Below are positions 1-6,097 of a stretch of 24,383 nucleotides of DNA, one piece after another; position 1 is the stretch's first letter; the number at the start of each line of letters is the position of its first letter. A program made the position numbers and the translations under genes. The notes beneath the pieces are model-generated. The model searched no databases. It was not told where the DNA came from and worked only from the letters and a program-made list of their open reading frames with translations. This stretch comes from an uncultured Acetatifactor sp. (lineage in GTDB: Bacteria > Bacillota > Clostridia > Lachnospirales > Lachnospiraceae), in the NCBI GenBank assembly GCA_910586215.1, contig CAJUGH010000047.1:1-24383 (forward strand). The letters are read 5' to 3'.

Positions 1-53
1 GGCATCCCCGTCAGACACGGAGGACTGGGCAGCATCCCCGTCAGACACGGAGG
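1..53. repeat. Direct repeats in surface-protein gene (VSDGD coding)
   Basis: A 22-bp unit beginning GCATCCCCGTCAGACACGG occurs at 2-23 and again at 32-53, a 30-bp period that keeps the reading frame. A second imperfect repeat, around CGCTGCCGGTCCCCTCC, occurs near 189-208 and 270-289. In-frame repeats like these can expand or contract by slippage and so change linker length. Confidence 0.7.
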
Positions 54-498
54 GCAGCGCCGTATCATCACCGGGCCGGGCAGTATCGCCATCGGAGACA
101 GAGGGCTGGTCCGGGCCGCCGGCATCGCTGTCGGGGACAGAAGGGTCCGGGGTACCGGACGGGCCGGAAGGAACAGTGCCCTCATCCGGGTTCCCGCTGC
201 CGGTCCCCTCCGAAGCAGAAGGGTCTGCGGGATCTGTGGCCCCGGGATCCGGGGTGCCTTCCTGGCTTCCGCTGCCGGTCCCCTCCGGGGTGGAAGGCAC
301 CGGAGTGCCGGAGGGGTCCGCGGGTTCCACTGCTCCCCCGTCCCCCTCCGGGGCATCCCCCTGTGATATGCTCCCGGCCGGGGCGTTCACCACTGCCTCC
401 GCGGCGTTCACGAGGGTGGCGTCCGTCAGTAACAGGGCCAGTGATAGCAGGAGCGCCGCCAGGCGTCTGAAGTTCCTCTGGTGTCTTGTGTTCCTCAT
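1..498 (-). CDS. Secreted repeat-rich surface protein, N-terminal part
   Basis: The open frame starts at ATG 498 and runs off the left edge after 166 codons with no stop. A GGGAGA ribosome binding site lies about 8 nt upstream. Residues 1-32 form a signal peptide: an arginine-rich start, a hydrophobic core around 13-24 (LAALLLSLALLL) and a likely cleavage near VNA-AEA. The rest is a low-complexity Pro/Gly/Ser/Asp/Glu linker with repeats of the type PSxxEGTGSGxPxEGTP and then SVSDGDA. A 22-bp DNA unit repeats exactly at 2-23 and 32-53. Such linkers usually separate a signal peptide from folded domains in cell-surface proteins of Lachnospiraceae; the functional domain here lies outside the window. 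It follows agrD on the same strand, with 186 bp between and no evident terminator, so it may be co-transcribed with it or be a target of the quorum system (inference). Export is well supported; function is unknown. Confidence 0.8.
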   Translation of the reverse strand, partial: MRNTRHQRNFRRLAALLLSLALLLTDATLVNAAEAVVNAPAGSISQGDAPEGDGGAVEPADPSGTPVPSTPEGTGSGSQEGTPDPGATDPADPSASEGTGSGNPDEGTVPSGPSGTPDPSVPDSDAGGPDQPSVSDGDTARPGDDTALPSVSDGDAAQSSVSDGDA

Positions 499-684
499 GG
501 TTGTTCTCCCTTCTGCTTGCGTTTCCTCTTTTTGTCCTTGCCAGGTTCCCACATAATAGGATCCTTTTATTTATTGCACTTGGTCATTTCCGCTTACGGA
601 ATCCAAACATACCTAATATGTACATTGCTTTACGCAATTTCATTCCATCTATTTGCAACCGTTTTTATCTATCTCGCCTGTCCG

Positions 685-846
685 CTACTCTTTTTTCCTG
701 CCTGGCCTCCTGGGCTGGTGGATCAAGGCACTACAGATGGGAGGCCAGTCCCAGCCGCCCCAGTCCCTGTGGTCTATCCTTTCTACTTCATGTCCTGCTG
801 CTTTTTGGATCACCTGCAATACTTTCTTCTCCAGTTCTGTTCTCAT
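685..846 (-). CDS. agrD: AgrD-like cyclic autoinducing peptide precursor
   Basis: A 53-residue peptide precursor. The start at ATG 846 is fixed by a near-perfect AAGGAGGT site about 6 nt upstream; an in-frame upstream extension to 888 lacks this and is not chosen. Layout matches the AgrD family: a charged amphipathic leader (residues 1-25, MRTELEKKVLQVIQKAAG), a short core with one cysteine (WPPICSALI, Cys38), and a charged proline-rich tail HQPRRPGRKKE. In the Clostridium perfringens precursor, the ring CLWFT is followed by HQPEEP, so the same HQPxxP start of the tail here points to a five-residue thiolactone CSALI. AgrB, encoded just upstream, would cut after Ile42 and close the ring. The N-terminal tail length of the mature peptide cannot be read from sequence. 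The alternative, a random small ORF, is unlikely given the ribosome binding site, position and motif. Confidence 0.88.
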   Translation of the reverse strand: MRTELEKKVLQVIQKAAGHEVERIDHRDWGGWDWPPICSALIHQPRRPGRKKE

Positions 847-939
847 ACATGCACCTCCTTGTGTGCTGCAAGAAGCGTCTTCACACACCCTCCTGCAAAC
901 CTTCCAGTTATAATCCGGGACAATACCAAAGTCTTTCCT

Positions 940-1569
940 TTAGGTACCCTCTGCCTCCTGTCCAGAAATTTTGGCAAGTACCAGTAAAAAAGCGCTCAAT
1001 ATCATGGCGAACATAATAAAAACGGTTGCCGTCCTGTCTGCCCCCAGAACCACCATAAAAGCCACCACCACTGTCTCAGCCAGGATGGTCAGCCTGGCTA
1101 TCCTTTTACTTCCCGCATATTCCCGGCTGTCCCAATTCATGTTGGGATGATTCACTGCGCCTATGATTCCCGCTGTCAAGGCCGAGAGTAAGAAAAGGAT
1201 ACATGTCATTTGCATATGGTCTGCCAGAATACCTGCCAGGCACTTCACGAACAGGATATAGACCACCAGAGTGCCTGCCAGGCACCCTGCATAGGATCTG
1301 ATGTGAAATCCACCGCTCCGCCGCTTGACTGCAAACAGTGCCAGCAGAAAAAGCATGGTCGGCACCAATACCCTGTAGCAGATGCCCAATACCAGCAGGA
1401 TTCCCACAGAGATGGTCTTCTCCAGTGCAAGCTGTATGACATATACGTATGCCTGCTCCTGGTCTTGTCTGATCAGACCCAGCACTGCCATCCTGTCCAC
1501 CAGTCCCTTTACCACCTGTTCCACAACTGTCCTCACCCTCTCTTGCCAGCAATCAATCCCCATATCCAC
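940..1569 (-). CDS. agrB: AgrB-like autoinducer peptide-processing membrane protease
   Basis: This polytopic membrane endopeptidase is about 209 residues long, typical for AgrB (about 190-210). It removes the C-terminal tail of AgrD and forms the thiolactone. The catalytic pair is visible in RRSGGFHIRSYAGC: His89 and Cys96, separated by seven positions as in Staphylococcus aureus AgrB (His77/Cys84). Hydrophobic segments lie at about 42-62, 66-81, 95-112, 117-138 and 160-200. The longest frame begins with GTG at 1569; ATG at 1563 is two codons in. Neither has a strong ribosome binding site, so the exact start is open. It has its own promoter (1628-1656), and agrD follows after 93 nt. The family call is firm; the start codon is not. 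Confidence 0.92.
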   Translation of the reverse strand: MDMGIDCWQERVRTVVEQVVKGLVDRMAVLGLIRQDQEQAYVYVIQLALEKTISVGILLVLGICYRVLVPTMLFLLALFAVKRRSGGFHIRSYAGCLAGTLVVYILFVKCLAGILADHMQMTCILFLLSALTAGIIGAVNHPNMNWDSREYAGSKRIARLTILAETVVVAFMVVLGADRTATVFIMFAMILSAFLLVLAKISGQEAEGT

Positions 1570-1627
1570 GCTGCCGGCGTTCCATTCCCGGTATCGCAGG
1601 GGCAGAATACCTTTTCACCCCACTATC

Positions 1628-1656
1628 ATTGTATATAAAAATACGGACTGTTACAA
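1628..1656 (-). promoter_or_regulatory. Sigma-A-type promoter for agrBD
   Basis: On the minus strand, TTGTAA (1651-1656), a 17-bp spacer and TACAAT (1628-1633) form a good sigma-A promoter. It lies about 60 bp before agrB and after the terminator of the kinase gene. Transcription would start near 1621. Confidence 0.7.
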
Positions 1657-1694
1657 GGTAGCCTGCAGAATCGGAACATATTCTACATTTTTGG

Positions 1695-1724
1695 AAAAAA
1701 AAGGACAGGATTTTCATCCCGTCC
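1695..1724 (-). terminator. Rho-independent terminator after sensor kinase gene
   Basis: A 9-bp stem GGACGGGAT / ATCCTGTCC (one G-T pair) with a GAAA-type tetraloop is followed by eight T on the minus strand. It sits 15 bp after the kinase stop codon and separates the regulator-kinase unit from agrBD. Confidence 0.9.
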
Positions 1725-1738
1725 TCATTGCATTTCAT

Positions 1739-3070
1739 CTATATCCTTCGGCTATGTTCTTCCAACCCCTCCGGCACCAGGATGGAGAATCTGAATTCCT
1801 TATCTCTGTAACTGGTTCCGTAGGATCCTCCATACTTCTCCACAATATCCAGCACATTGCCGACACCATATCCGTGTTCCTGCGGATTCTCCTGTTTTCC
1901 TGTGACAAACCCGCCGTCTGCCTTCCTCTCCGGTTCCTGGTCTGCAGGATTCCTGCATGACAGGAGGAATTGCCCGTCCTCGATCACCATCTTAAGTTGA
2001 ATGAACCTCTCCTGGCTGCATTTCTCACAGGCCTCCATGGCATTGTCCAGCAGGTTGGACAGTAACACCACCAGGTCCTTATCTGCCAGCCAGAGACCTG
2101 ACAAGTCGTTTACCATCAGTGTCATGGCAATCCCCCTGTCTAACGCTTCCCAGTATTTTGTATTCAGCAGCAGGCTGGCCACCACATGGTTGGCATCCAC
2201 TACGTCTTCCCTATATTCCTGCCCGGATCCCAGTTCTTCCAGGTACGCCAGCAGTTCCCCGTACCTTCCCTCCTGCGCCAGTCCTCCCACACAGGCAAAA
2301 TGGTTTCTATACTCATGGGCCTGTTTCCTCAGCTTTTCCACTCCTGTAAAGGCAGCACAGTACTGCTCTGCCTCTGCCTTCAGCTTCTCCGTATTCATCT
2401 GGTTTTCCCTCATCCTTTGCTCCCTGCACAGGATATCTTCCACCACGAAGAATACAAGGATATTCATGGCAGCCATTCCAATGGCCACGTACAGGAGCAC
2501 ATTATCCTGGTGCCACTCAATCAGTACCTGGTACTGTCGGACAATGGCCAGGACAGATGTGATCGTAATCACAGGCATCACCAGCAGCATCCCCCATTCC
2601 GCATTTGTAAGGCCACCGTTTGTGCCATGCCTTACGACCTGTTTCACCAGCAGAACCATGCACAACAGCGTCAGTTTGCATACCACGGACACCAGCATAT
2701 ATCCCGCCGGGTGGGAAGTGAGGGCATCCATGTCGCCGGCAAACAATTTCCCCAGAAGCAGCAGACTCATATAGTCTGCCAGGATTGCCAGGCCCTGGTA
2801 CAGGAATGTCAGCACAAGCAGCTTTCTCACACTATCCCTATAGAGCATATGCATGGCAGCGGTTCCAGAAGATATGATCAGCATGATTTTCACATAAGGC
2901 CATCTCCCTGTAGCCAGACCTATGGCCAGGTACAGGAAGACCAGGAGCACCACCAGACCGACAGTCTGCACCCTGCCCTTTCTATTTCCCTTGGCAAAAA
3001 GCTCTATGAACAATTTATAGCACAGGATCTCCCACAAGATCAGAAATACCGAAAAACAAAGCCCTGCCAT
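1739..3070 (-). CDS. AgrC-like GHKL sensor histidine kinase
   Basis: A 443-residue membrane sensor kinase, the likely receptor for the cyclic peptide. The first ~215 residues hold about six hydrophobic segments (roughly 2-24, 36-53, 60-76, 84-106, 124-143, 158-178, 190-212), as in AgrC-type receptors. A short helical region leads to the dimerisation box AHEYRNHF, with His252 as the predicted phospho-acceptor. The ATPase domain has an N box NLLDNAMEAC (Asn343) and a G box GYGVGN (400-405). Start ATG 3070 is preceded by GGGAGGG. The gene follows the response regulator by 13 nt, so the two are co-transcribed, and a terminator closes the unit. Partner assignment to this AgrD peptide rests on synteny. 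The order regulator-kinase-agrB-agrD differs from the staphylococcal BDCA order. Confidence 0.9.
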   Translation of the reverse strand: MAGLCFSVFLILWEILCYKLFIELFAKGNRKGRVQTVGLVVLLVFLYLAIGLATGRWPYVKIMLIISSGTAAMHMLYRDSVRKLLVLTFLYQGLAILADYMSLLLLGKLFAGDMDALTSHPAGYMLVSVVCKLTLLCMVLLVKQVVRHGTNGGLTNAEWGMLLVMPVITITSVLAIVRQYQVLIEWHQDNVLLYVAIGMAAMNILVFFVVEDILCREQRMRENQMNTEKLKAEAEQYCAAFTGVEKLRKQAHEYRNHFACVGGLAQEGRYGELLAYLEELGSGQEYREDVVDANHVVASLLLNTKYWEALDRGIAMTLMVNDLSGLWLADKDLVVLLSNLLDNAMEACEKCSQERFIQLKMVIEDGQFLLSCRNPADQEPERKADGGFVTGKQENPQEHGYGVGNVLDIVEKYGGSYGTSYRDKEFRFSILVPEGLEEHSRRI

Positions 3071-3083
3071 CCTTCTACCCTCC

Positions 3084-3833
3084 CTATACCTTCAGCCTGG
3101 CCTCTATGTAGGCTGTATTCACATCACGGAAGTACCGTTTCGATATACTGATCTCATGCCCTCCAACCAGACATATGGTGTAGCGCCTAACACCAATTGC
3201 ATATGCCATGTTCACCAGGAAGCTCTGGTGGACACGCACAAATCCATGCTGCCGCAGCTGTTCCTCCACATGATCCAGTTTCCTGCATGCGTTATATTCC
3301 TTCAAGGTATATGTACCCTGCCCGTTTTCCATAGGAACTTTCTCCATAACATGGAAGACTGCCCTGTGGAGCCTGCTCTCCACATACAGCAACCTTCCCA
3401 CAGGGATATCTGCATCTCCTGTCCTGACCACAGCCCTGTCCCTTGCTTCCCTAAAACGCATCTTCTCCAGTATGGTATCCAGACATTTCCTTACGTTGGC
3501 CTGCAGGCAGGCGTCCTTTAGGATATATTGCTCCGCATTCACAGAATATCCATCCATTACATAGCTGATGTATGCCGTCACATAGACAATGAAGATATCC
3601 TTCGAGAACTTCCGAATCACCCTGGCTGTATGAAGTCCGTCCATTTCAGACATCTCCACATCCAGGAATAGGATTGTATGGCTTGCAGTCCCGGATTCCT
3701 CCAGCAACTTCTTCCCGGATTCATAAAATGATAGCTCGTACTCCAGTCCGGTTTCTTCCATGTAAGTGCAGACCAGCCTTCCCATCTGCTCCCTAAAATA
3801 GGCTTCGTCATCACAAACTGCAATCCGTATCAT
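3084..3833 (-). CDS. LytTR-family response regulator (AgrA-like)
   Basis: A 249-residue cytoplasmic DNA-binding regulator. Residues 1-125 form a receiver domain with the acidic pair Asp8/Asp9, the phospho-acceptor Asp58 in LFLDVEMSEMDG, and YVTAY further on. Residues about 145-248 form a LytTR DNA-binding domain (KLDHVEEQL, FVRVHQSFLVN). The start at ATG 3833 has AAAGGGG about 7 nt upstream. It is the first gene of a two-gene unit with the sensor kinase. LytTR proteins of this group bind pairs of 9-bp direct repeats upstream of target promoters. Likely targets are agrBD, its own operon and the repeat-rich secreted protein, but I could not identify a convincing LytTR site by eye. Confidence 0.92.
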   Translation of the reverse strand: MIRIAVCDDEAYFREQMGRLVCTYMEETGLEYELSFYESGKKLLEESGTASHTILFLDVEMSEMDGLHTARVIRKFSKDIFIVYVTAYISYVMDGYSVNAEQYILKDACLQANVRKCLDTILEKMRFREARDRAVVRTGDADIPVGRLLYVESRLHRAVFHVMEKVPMENGQGTYTLKEYNACRKLDHVEEQLRQHGFVRVHQSFLVNMAYAIGVRRYTICLVGGHEISISKRYFRDVNTAYIEARLKV

Positions 3834-4170
3834 ATTTATCCCCTTTCACTGTCCCGCGTTGTCCTCAGAAAAGTTATGTTCAGCCCATGCGCCTTCTATG
3901 TCATGTCCATGTAATGATATACTTATTTCAACAGAAAGGCGCACGCATTCGCCATTTTGACTCAGCAGAAGCATTGTTATGGGTTATTATACATTGTTTT
4001 GACATTTTTTATCATCCCATTTTAACAAGAGTGATGTTTTTCTGTCACTTTTCATGGAATAATGCCACGCAAGCGGACCTGTGTCAAATCCATGAAATTC
4101 ATTTCTCTTTTCTCCGTTTTCTTGCCGTCTTCCCTCCGAATCCTATTTTGTTTCCCTTTTCTTTGTACAT
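3834..4170 (-). promoter_or_regulatory. Leader/promoter region of the response regulator operon
   Basis: This AT-rich intergenic stretch has no convincing gene; a 100-codon plus-strand frame in it has no family features or good ribosome binding site. On the minus strand a perfect TATAAT lies at 3986-3991 with only a weak -35 (TGATAA). A weak -35 would suit an activator-dependent promoter. GTCAAAA occurs twice on the minus strand (3955-3961 and 3997-4003), 42 bp apart, flanking this -10. The implied 5' leader is about 145 nt. Confidence 0.4.
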
Positions 4171-4204
4171 AAAAATCGAGGCCTCATAAGAAGTCTCGAT
4201 TTTT
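4171..4204. terminator. Bidirectional rho-independent terminator
   Basis: A 10-bp perfect stem AAAAATCGAG (4171-4180) / CTCGATTTTT (4195-4204) ends in T runs in both directions. It lies 45 bp after the minus-strand redox gene group and most likely ends that transcript. Confidence 0.85.
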
Positions 4205-4248
4205 CTATCATTATATACCTTGATGTTATATCTCGAATAGATATCTGC

Positions 4249-4449
4249 TTACTTTTTCAAGACCAGTCCATCTTTAAAGGCTTTCCCTACCCTTTCAGTC
4301 ACCTTATAATATCCATGGGTATACGGGTCAAAGGCGATGGCATTCACCAGGGACATATCCACCCTGTCGCCTGCCATGGCGCTTTCGTCTGCCGTGACAT
4401 TTACCACTTTGCCTCTTTCCTGCCCGTTTCGGAAAATAGCCCGTATCAT
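4249..4449 (-). pseudogene. C-terminal fragment of a flavin reductase-like protein
   Basis: Sixty-six residues from ATG 4449, with no convincing ribosome binding site. The last ~45 residues resemble the C-terminus of the FMN-binding flavin reductase (DIM6/NTAB, RutF-like) family: a GKVV..V..DE strand, then DPYTHGYYKVTERVGKAFKDG. Full members are about 180-200 residues, so the FMN-binding split barrel is missing. The frame stays open back to 4530 inside the 3' end of the DUF4405 gene but offers no ATG/GTG/TTG start there. I read it as a truncated remnant left after a deletion. A short functional protein cannot be excluded. The family assignment is from memory of the C-terminal motif and is moderate. 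Confidence 0.45.
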
Positions 4450-4499
4450 GCAACAGCCCCAGTCTTTCCCTATGCCGCAGCCTTCGGTAATCCAGTTTA

Positions 4500-5102
4500 T
4501 TAATCTTTCATTTTCCGCTTTCCTTTTCTATCGGTTCCTGCCCCTCTAACCAGCTTTGCAATGGAATGCACCATGTAGATGCACAGCCCCATCAGCGCAA
4601 GGTAATCCAGAAAGAACAATATCTTTGATTCTAAACCTACGATAAAACCCGCCATCTGATATTTACGCTGTGATGCATGCTTTTTTACAACCATGTTCAA
4701 AACCATCCCCCAGTGCAGGCCAAGGTGCAGGCTCATCAGCAGATATCCCCAGTAGGAACCTAAGATGTGCAGCCGCCTTGCAAATGCCATCCCGCCTTGT
4801 ATGGGCAGAAACGCAAACACATGCCTGGACATGGTAATCCCGCTGTACATAAGCGCCAGCATTGCCGCCAGCGTTAGGACATTAATCATGCACTGCAGAA
4901 TGCGCATGGAAGTGTACCTTCCCCGGAACAGATTCTTATACCAGTTCAAGTTACAGACCTGATGGGCGATAAACAGTGCAAACATCCCTGCCCCGATCCA
5001 TTCATGAACGCTATCGCCCCAGAACTGATAACCCATCAGGAAGAGCAGCGCCATGGTCATCAGGATATCCAGCGACCACTTTATTTTTGCCTTCGTTTTC
5101 AT
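4500..5102 (-). CDS. DUF4405 cytochrome b-like membrane protein
   Basis: About 200 residues from ATG 5102, chosen over the in-frame start at 5156 because GTGGAG lies about 6 nt before it and the upstream gene ends at 5131. Four to five hydrophobic helices (about 10-27, 34-50, 70-90, 112-135, 160-182) carry spaced histidines: His33, His47, His94, His112, His126 and His130. The pattern RRLHILGSYWGYLLMSLHLGLHW is typical of DUF4405, a family related to the cytochrome b domain of formate dehydrogenase and hydrogenase. A role in transmembrane electron transfer with heme is expected but unproven. It follows the carboxymuconolactone decarboxylase gene by 28 nt in one operon. Confidence 0.82.
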   Translation of the reverse strand: MKTKAKIKWSLDILMTMALLFLMGYQFWGDSVHEWIGAGMFALFIAHQVCNLNWYKNLFRGRYTSMRILQCMINVLTLAAMLALMYSGITMSRHVFAFLPIQGGMAFARRLHILGSYWGYLLMSLHLGLHWGMVLNMVVKKHASQRKYQMAGFIVGLESKILFFLDYLALMGLCIYMVHSIAKLVRGAGTDRKGKRKMKD

Positions 5103-5130
5103 ACTGTCTCCACTTTCCGAATATCTATCC

Positions 5131-5820
5131 CTATGATTCCGCAGCCTTGTTGACACAGTTGACTGCGTTCAAACTGCGGGGATAACCGATATAAGGCAGG
5201 CACTGCGACACCACCCGGATCAGGAAATCTTTGTCATTTCCAAGGTTCATGTTCCCCTTCGCATGGGCGGTAAGCTGCGGCTCACACCCTCCCTGTGCCG
5301 CCAGAAAGCAGAATGTGATCAATTCCCGCTGTTTTAAGTCCAGACCATTCCTTGTATAATAGTCCCCAAAGCAGTTTTCTGCCAGCCACCGGTTAATGTG
5401 CCCTGCTTTCCACGCTTCCTTCATATGCTCCCCGAAAATCTCCGCCTGCACCCCTGCTCCCTTTTCCAGCCTGTTTTCCATAGTTGTCGCCCCTTGTGCA
5501 GGCAGCGGCAGCTTAACACCCCGGACGGTTAAAATATCATTGGTAACGGACAGAAACGGCACAACCCTGCCAAGCCCAAGATAATCCACCGCCTGGTAGA
5601 CCATCTCCTTTACCATGACGGGTGTAAGTCCCTCCTCCAGTGCTTTCGGCAGCATATCTTTATAAACATCAAGCCCCTGGCAGCCTAACAACGTAGCAAG
5701 AATCGCCAGATAGCGTGTATCCTCCGGAAGTTCCTGACCAGGTTCCTTTACCACTTCCTCCAATGTAAAATGTTCCACAATCCTCATAAATTCCGGATCT
5801 GTTTCGTGATAGTCCATCAT
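5131..5820 (-). CDS. Two-domain carboxymuconolactone decarboxylase (AhpD-fold) protein
   Basis: About 229 residues from ATG 5820, which has GGAGG 8 nt upstream; the longer frame from 5865 lacks a ribosome binding site. Two tandem CMD repeats are visible: an N-terminal one with YLAILATLLGCQGLDVYKDMLPKALEEG and a C-terminal one with RELITFCFLAAQGGCEPQLTAHAKG. Family members act as gamma-carboxymuconolactone decarboxylases or AhpD-like thiol peroxidase partners. The CxxC pair of true AhpD is not seen: single cysteines stand at the corresponding places. The reaction therefore cannot be named. It heads an operon with a DUF4405 cytochrome-like protein and a flavin reductase remnant, which suggests a redox role. 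Confidence 0.88.
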   Translation of the reverse strand: MMDYHETDPEFMRIVEHFTLEEVVKEPGQELPEDTRYLAILATLLGCQGLDVYKDMLPKALEEGLTPVMVKEMVYQAVDYLGLGRVVPFLSVTNDILTVRGVKLPLPAQGATTMENRLEKGAGVQAEIFGEHMKEAWKAGHINRWLAENCFGDYYTRNGLDLKQRELITFCFLAAQGGCEPQLTAHAKGNMNLGNDKDFLIRVVSQCLPYIGYPRSLNAVNCVNKAAES

Positions 5821-5916
5821 TCTGGTTTCCTCCATTTCCCTGTCATTGATTATACATTTCTTCATTCTTAGAATTGCAGCATCCTAGCTATACATGACTT
5901 TGTTCTTTATCCCCAG

Positions 5917-5945
5917 ATAATCTGATTTGATTTGCATGAAATCAA
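5917..5945 (-). promoter_or_regulatory. Promoter with overlapping palindromic operator
   Basis: On the minus strand, TTGATT (5940-5945), a 17-bp spacer and GATTAT (5917-5922) make a plausible sigma-A promoter for the CMD operon. A perfect inverted repeat TTGATTT-gcatg-AAATCAA (5927-5945) covers the -35 box and spacer, the expected place for a repressor site. Confidence 0.55.
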
Positions 5946-6097
5946 CATATAATTTTCACATTTTCCAATTTTATTTGCTCGTTTTTATGGAAATTACATA
6001 AGGGCAGAACCGCAGCACAGGTATTCTGTAACTGCCTTTCCTGCTCTGTATCAGAATGTAGCATATCACCGAAATCATCCAGGCTGACCTGGAATTT

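Noticed and set aside
1553..1738. Small 61-codon minus-strand ORF between kinase and agrB
   Set aside because: It spans the terminator and the agrB promoter and overlaps agrB; no ribosome binding site or family feature supports it.
3887..4189. 100-codon plus-strand ORF in the intergenic region
   Set aside because: No ribosome binding site or recognisable domain, and it ends inside the bidirectional terminator.
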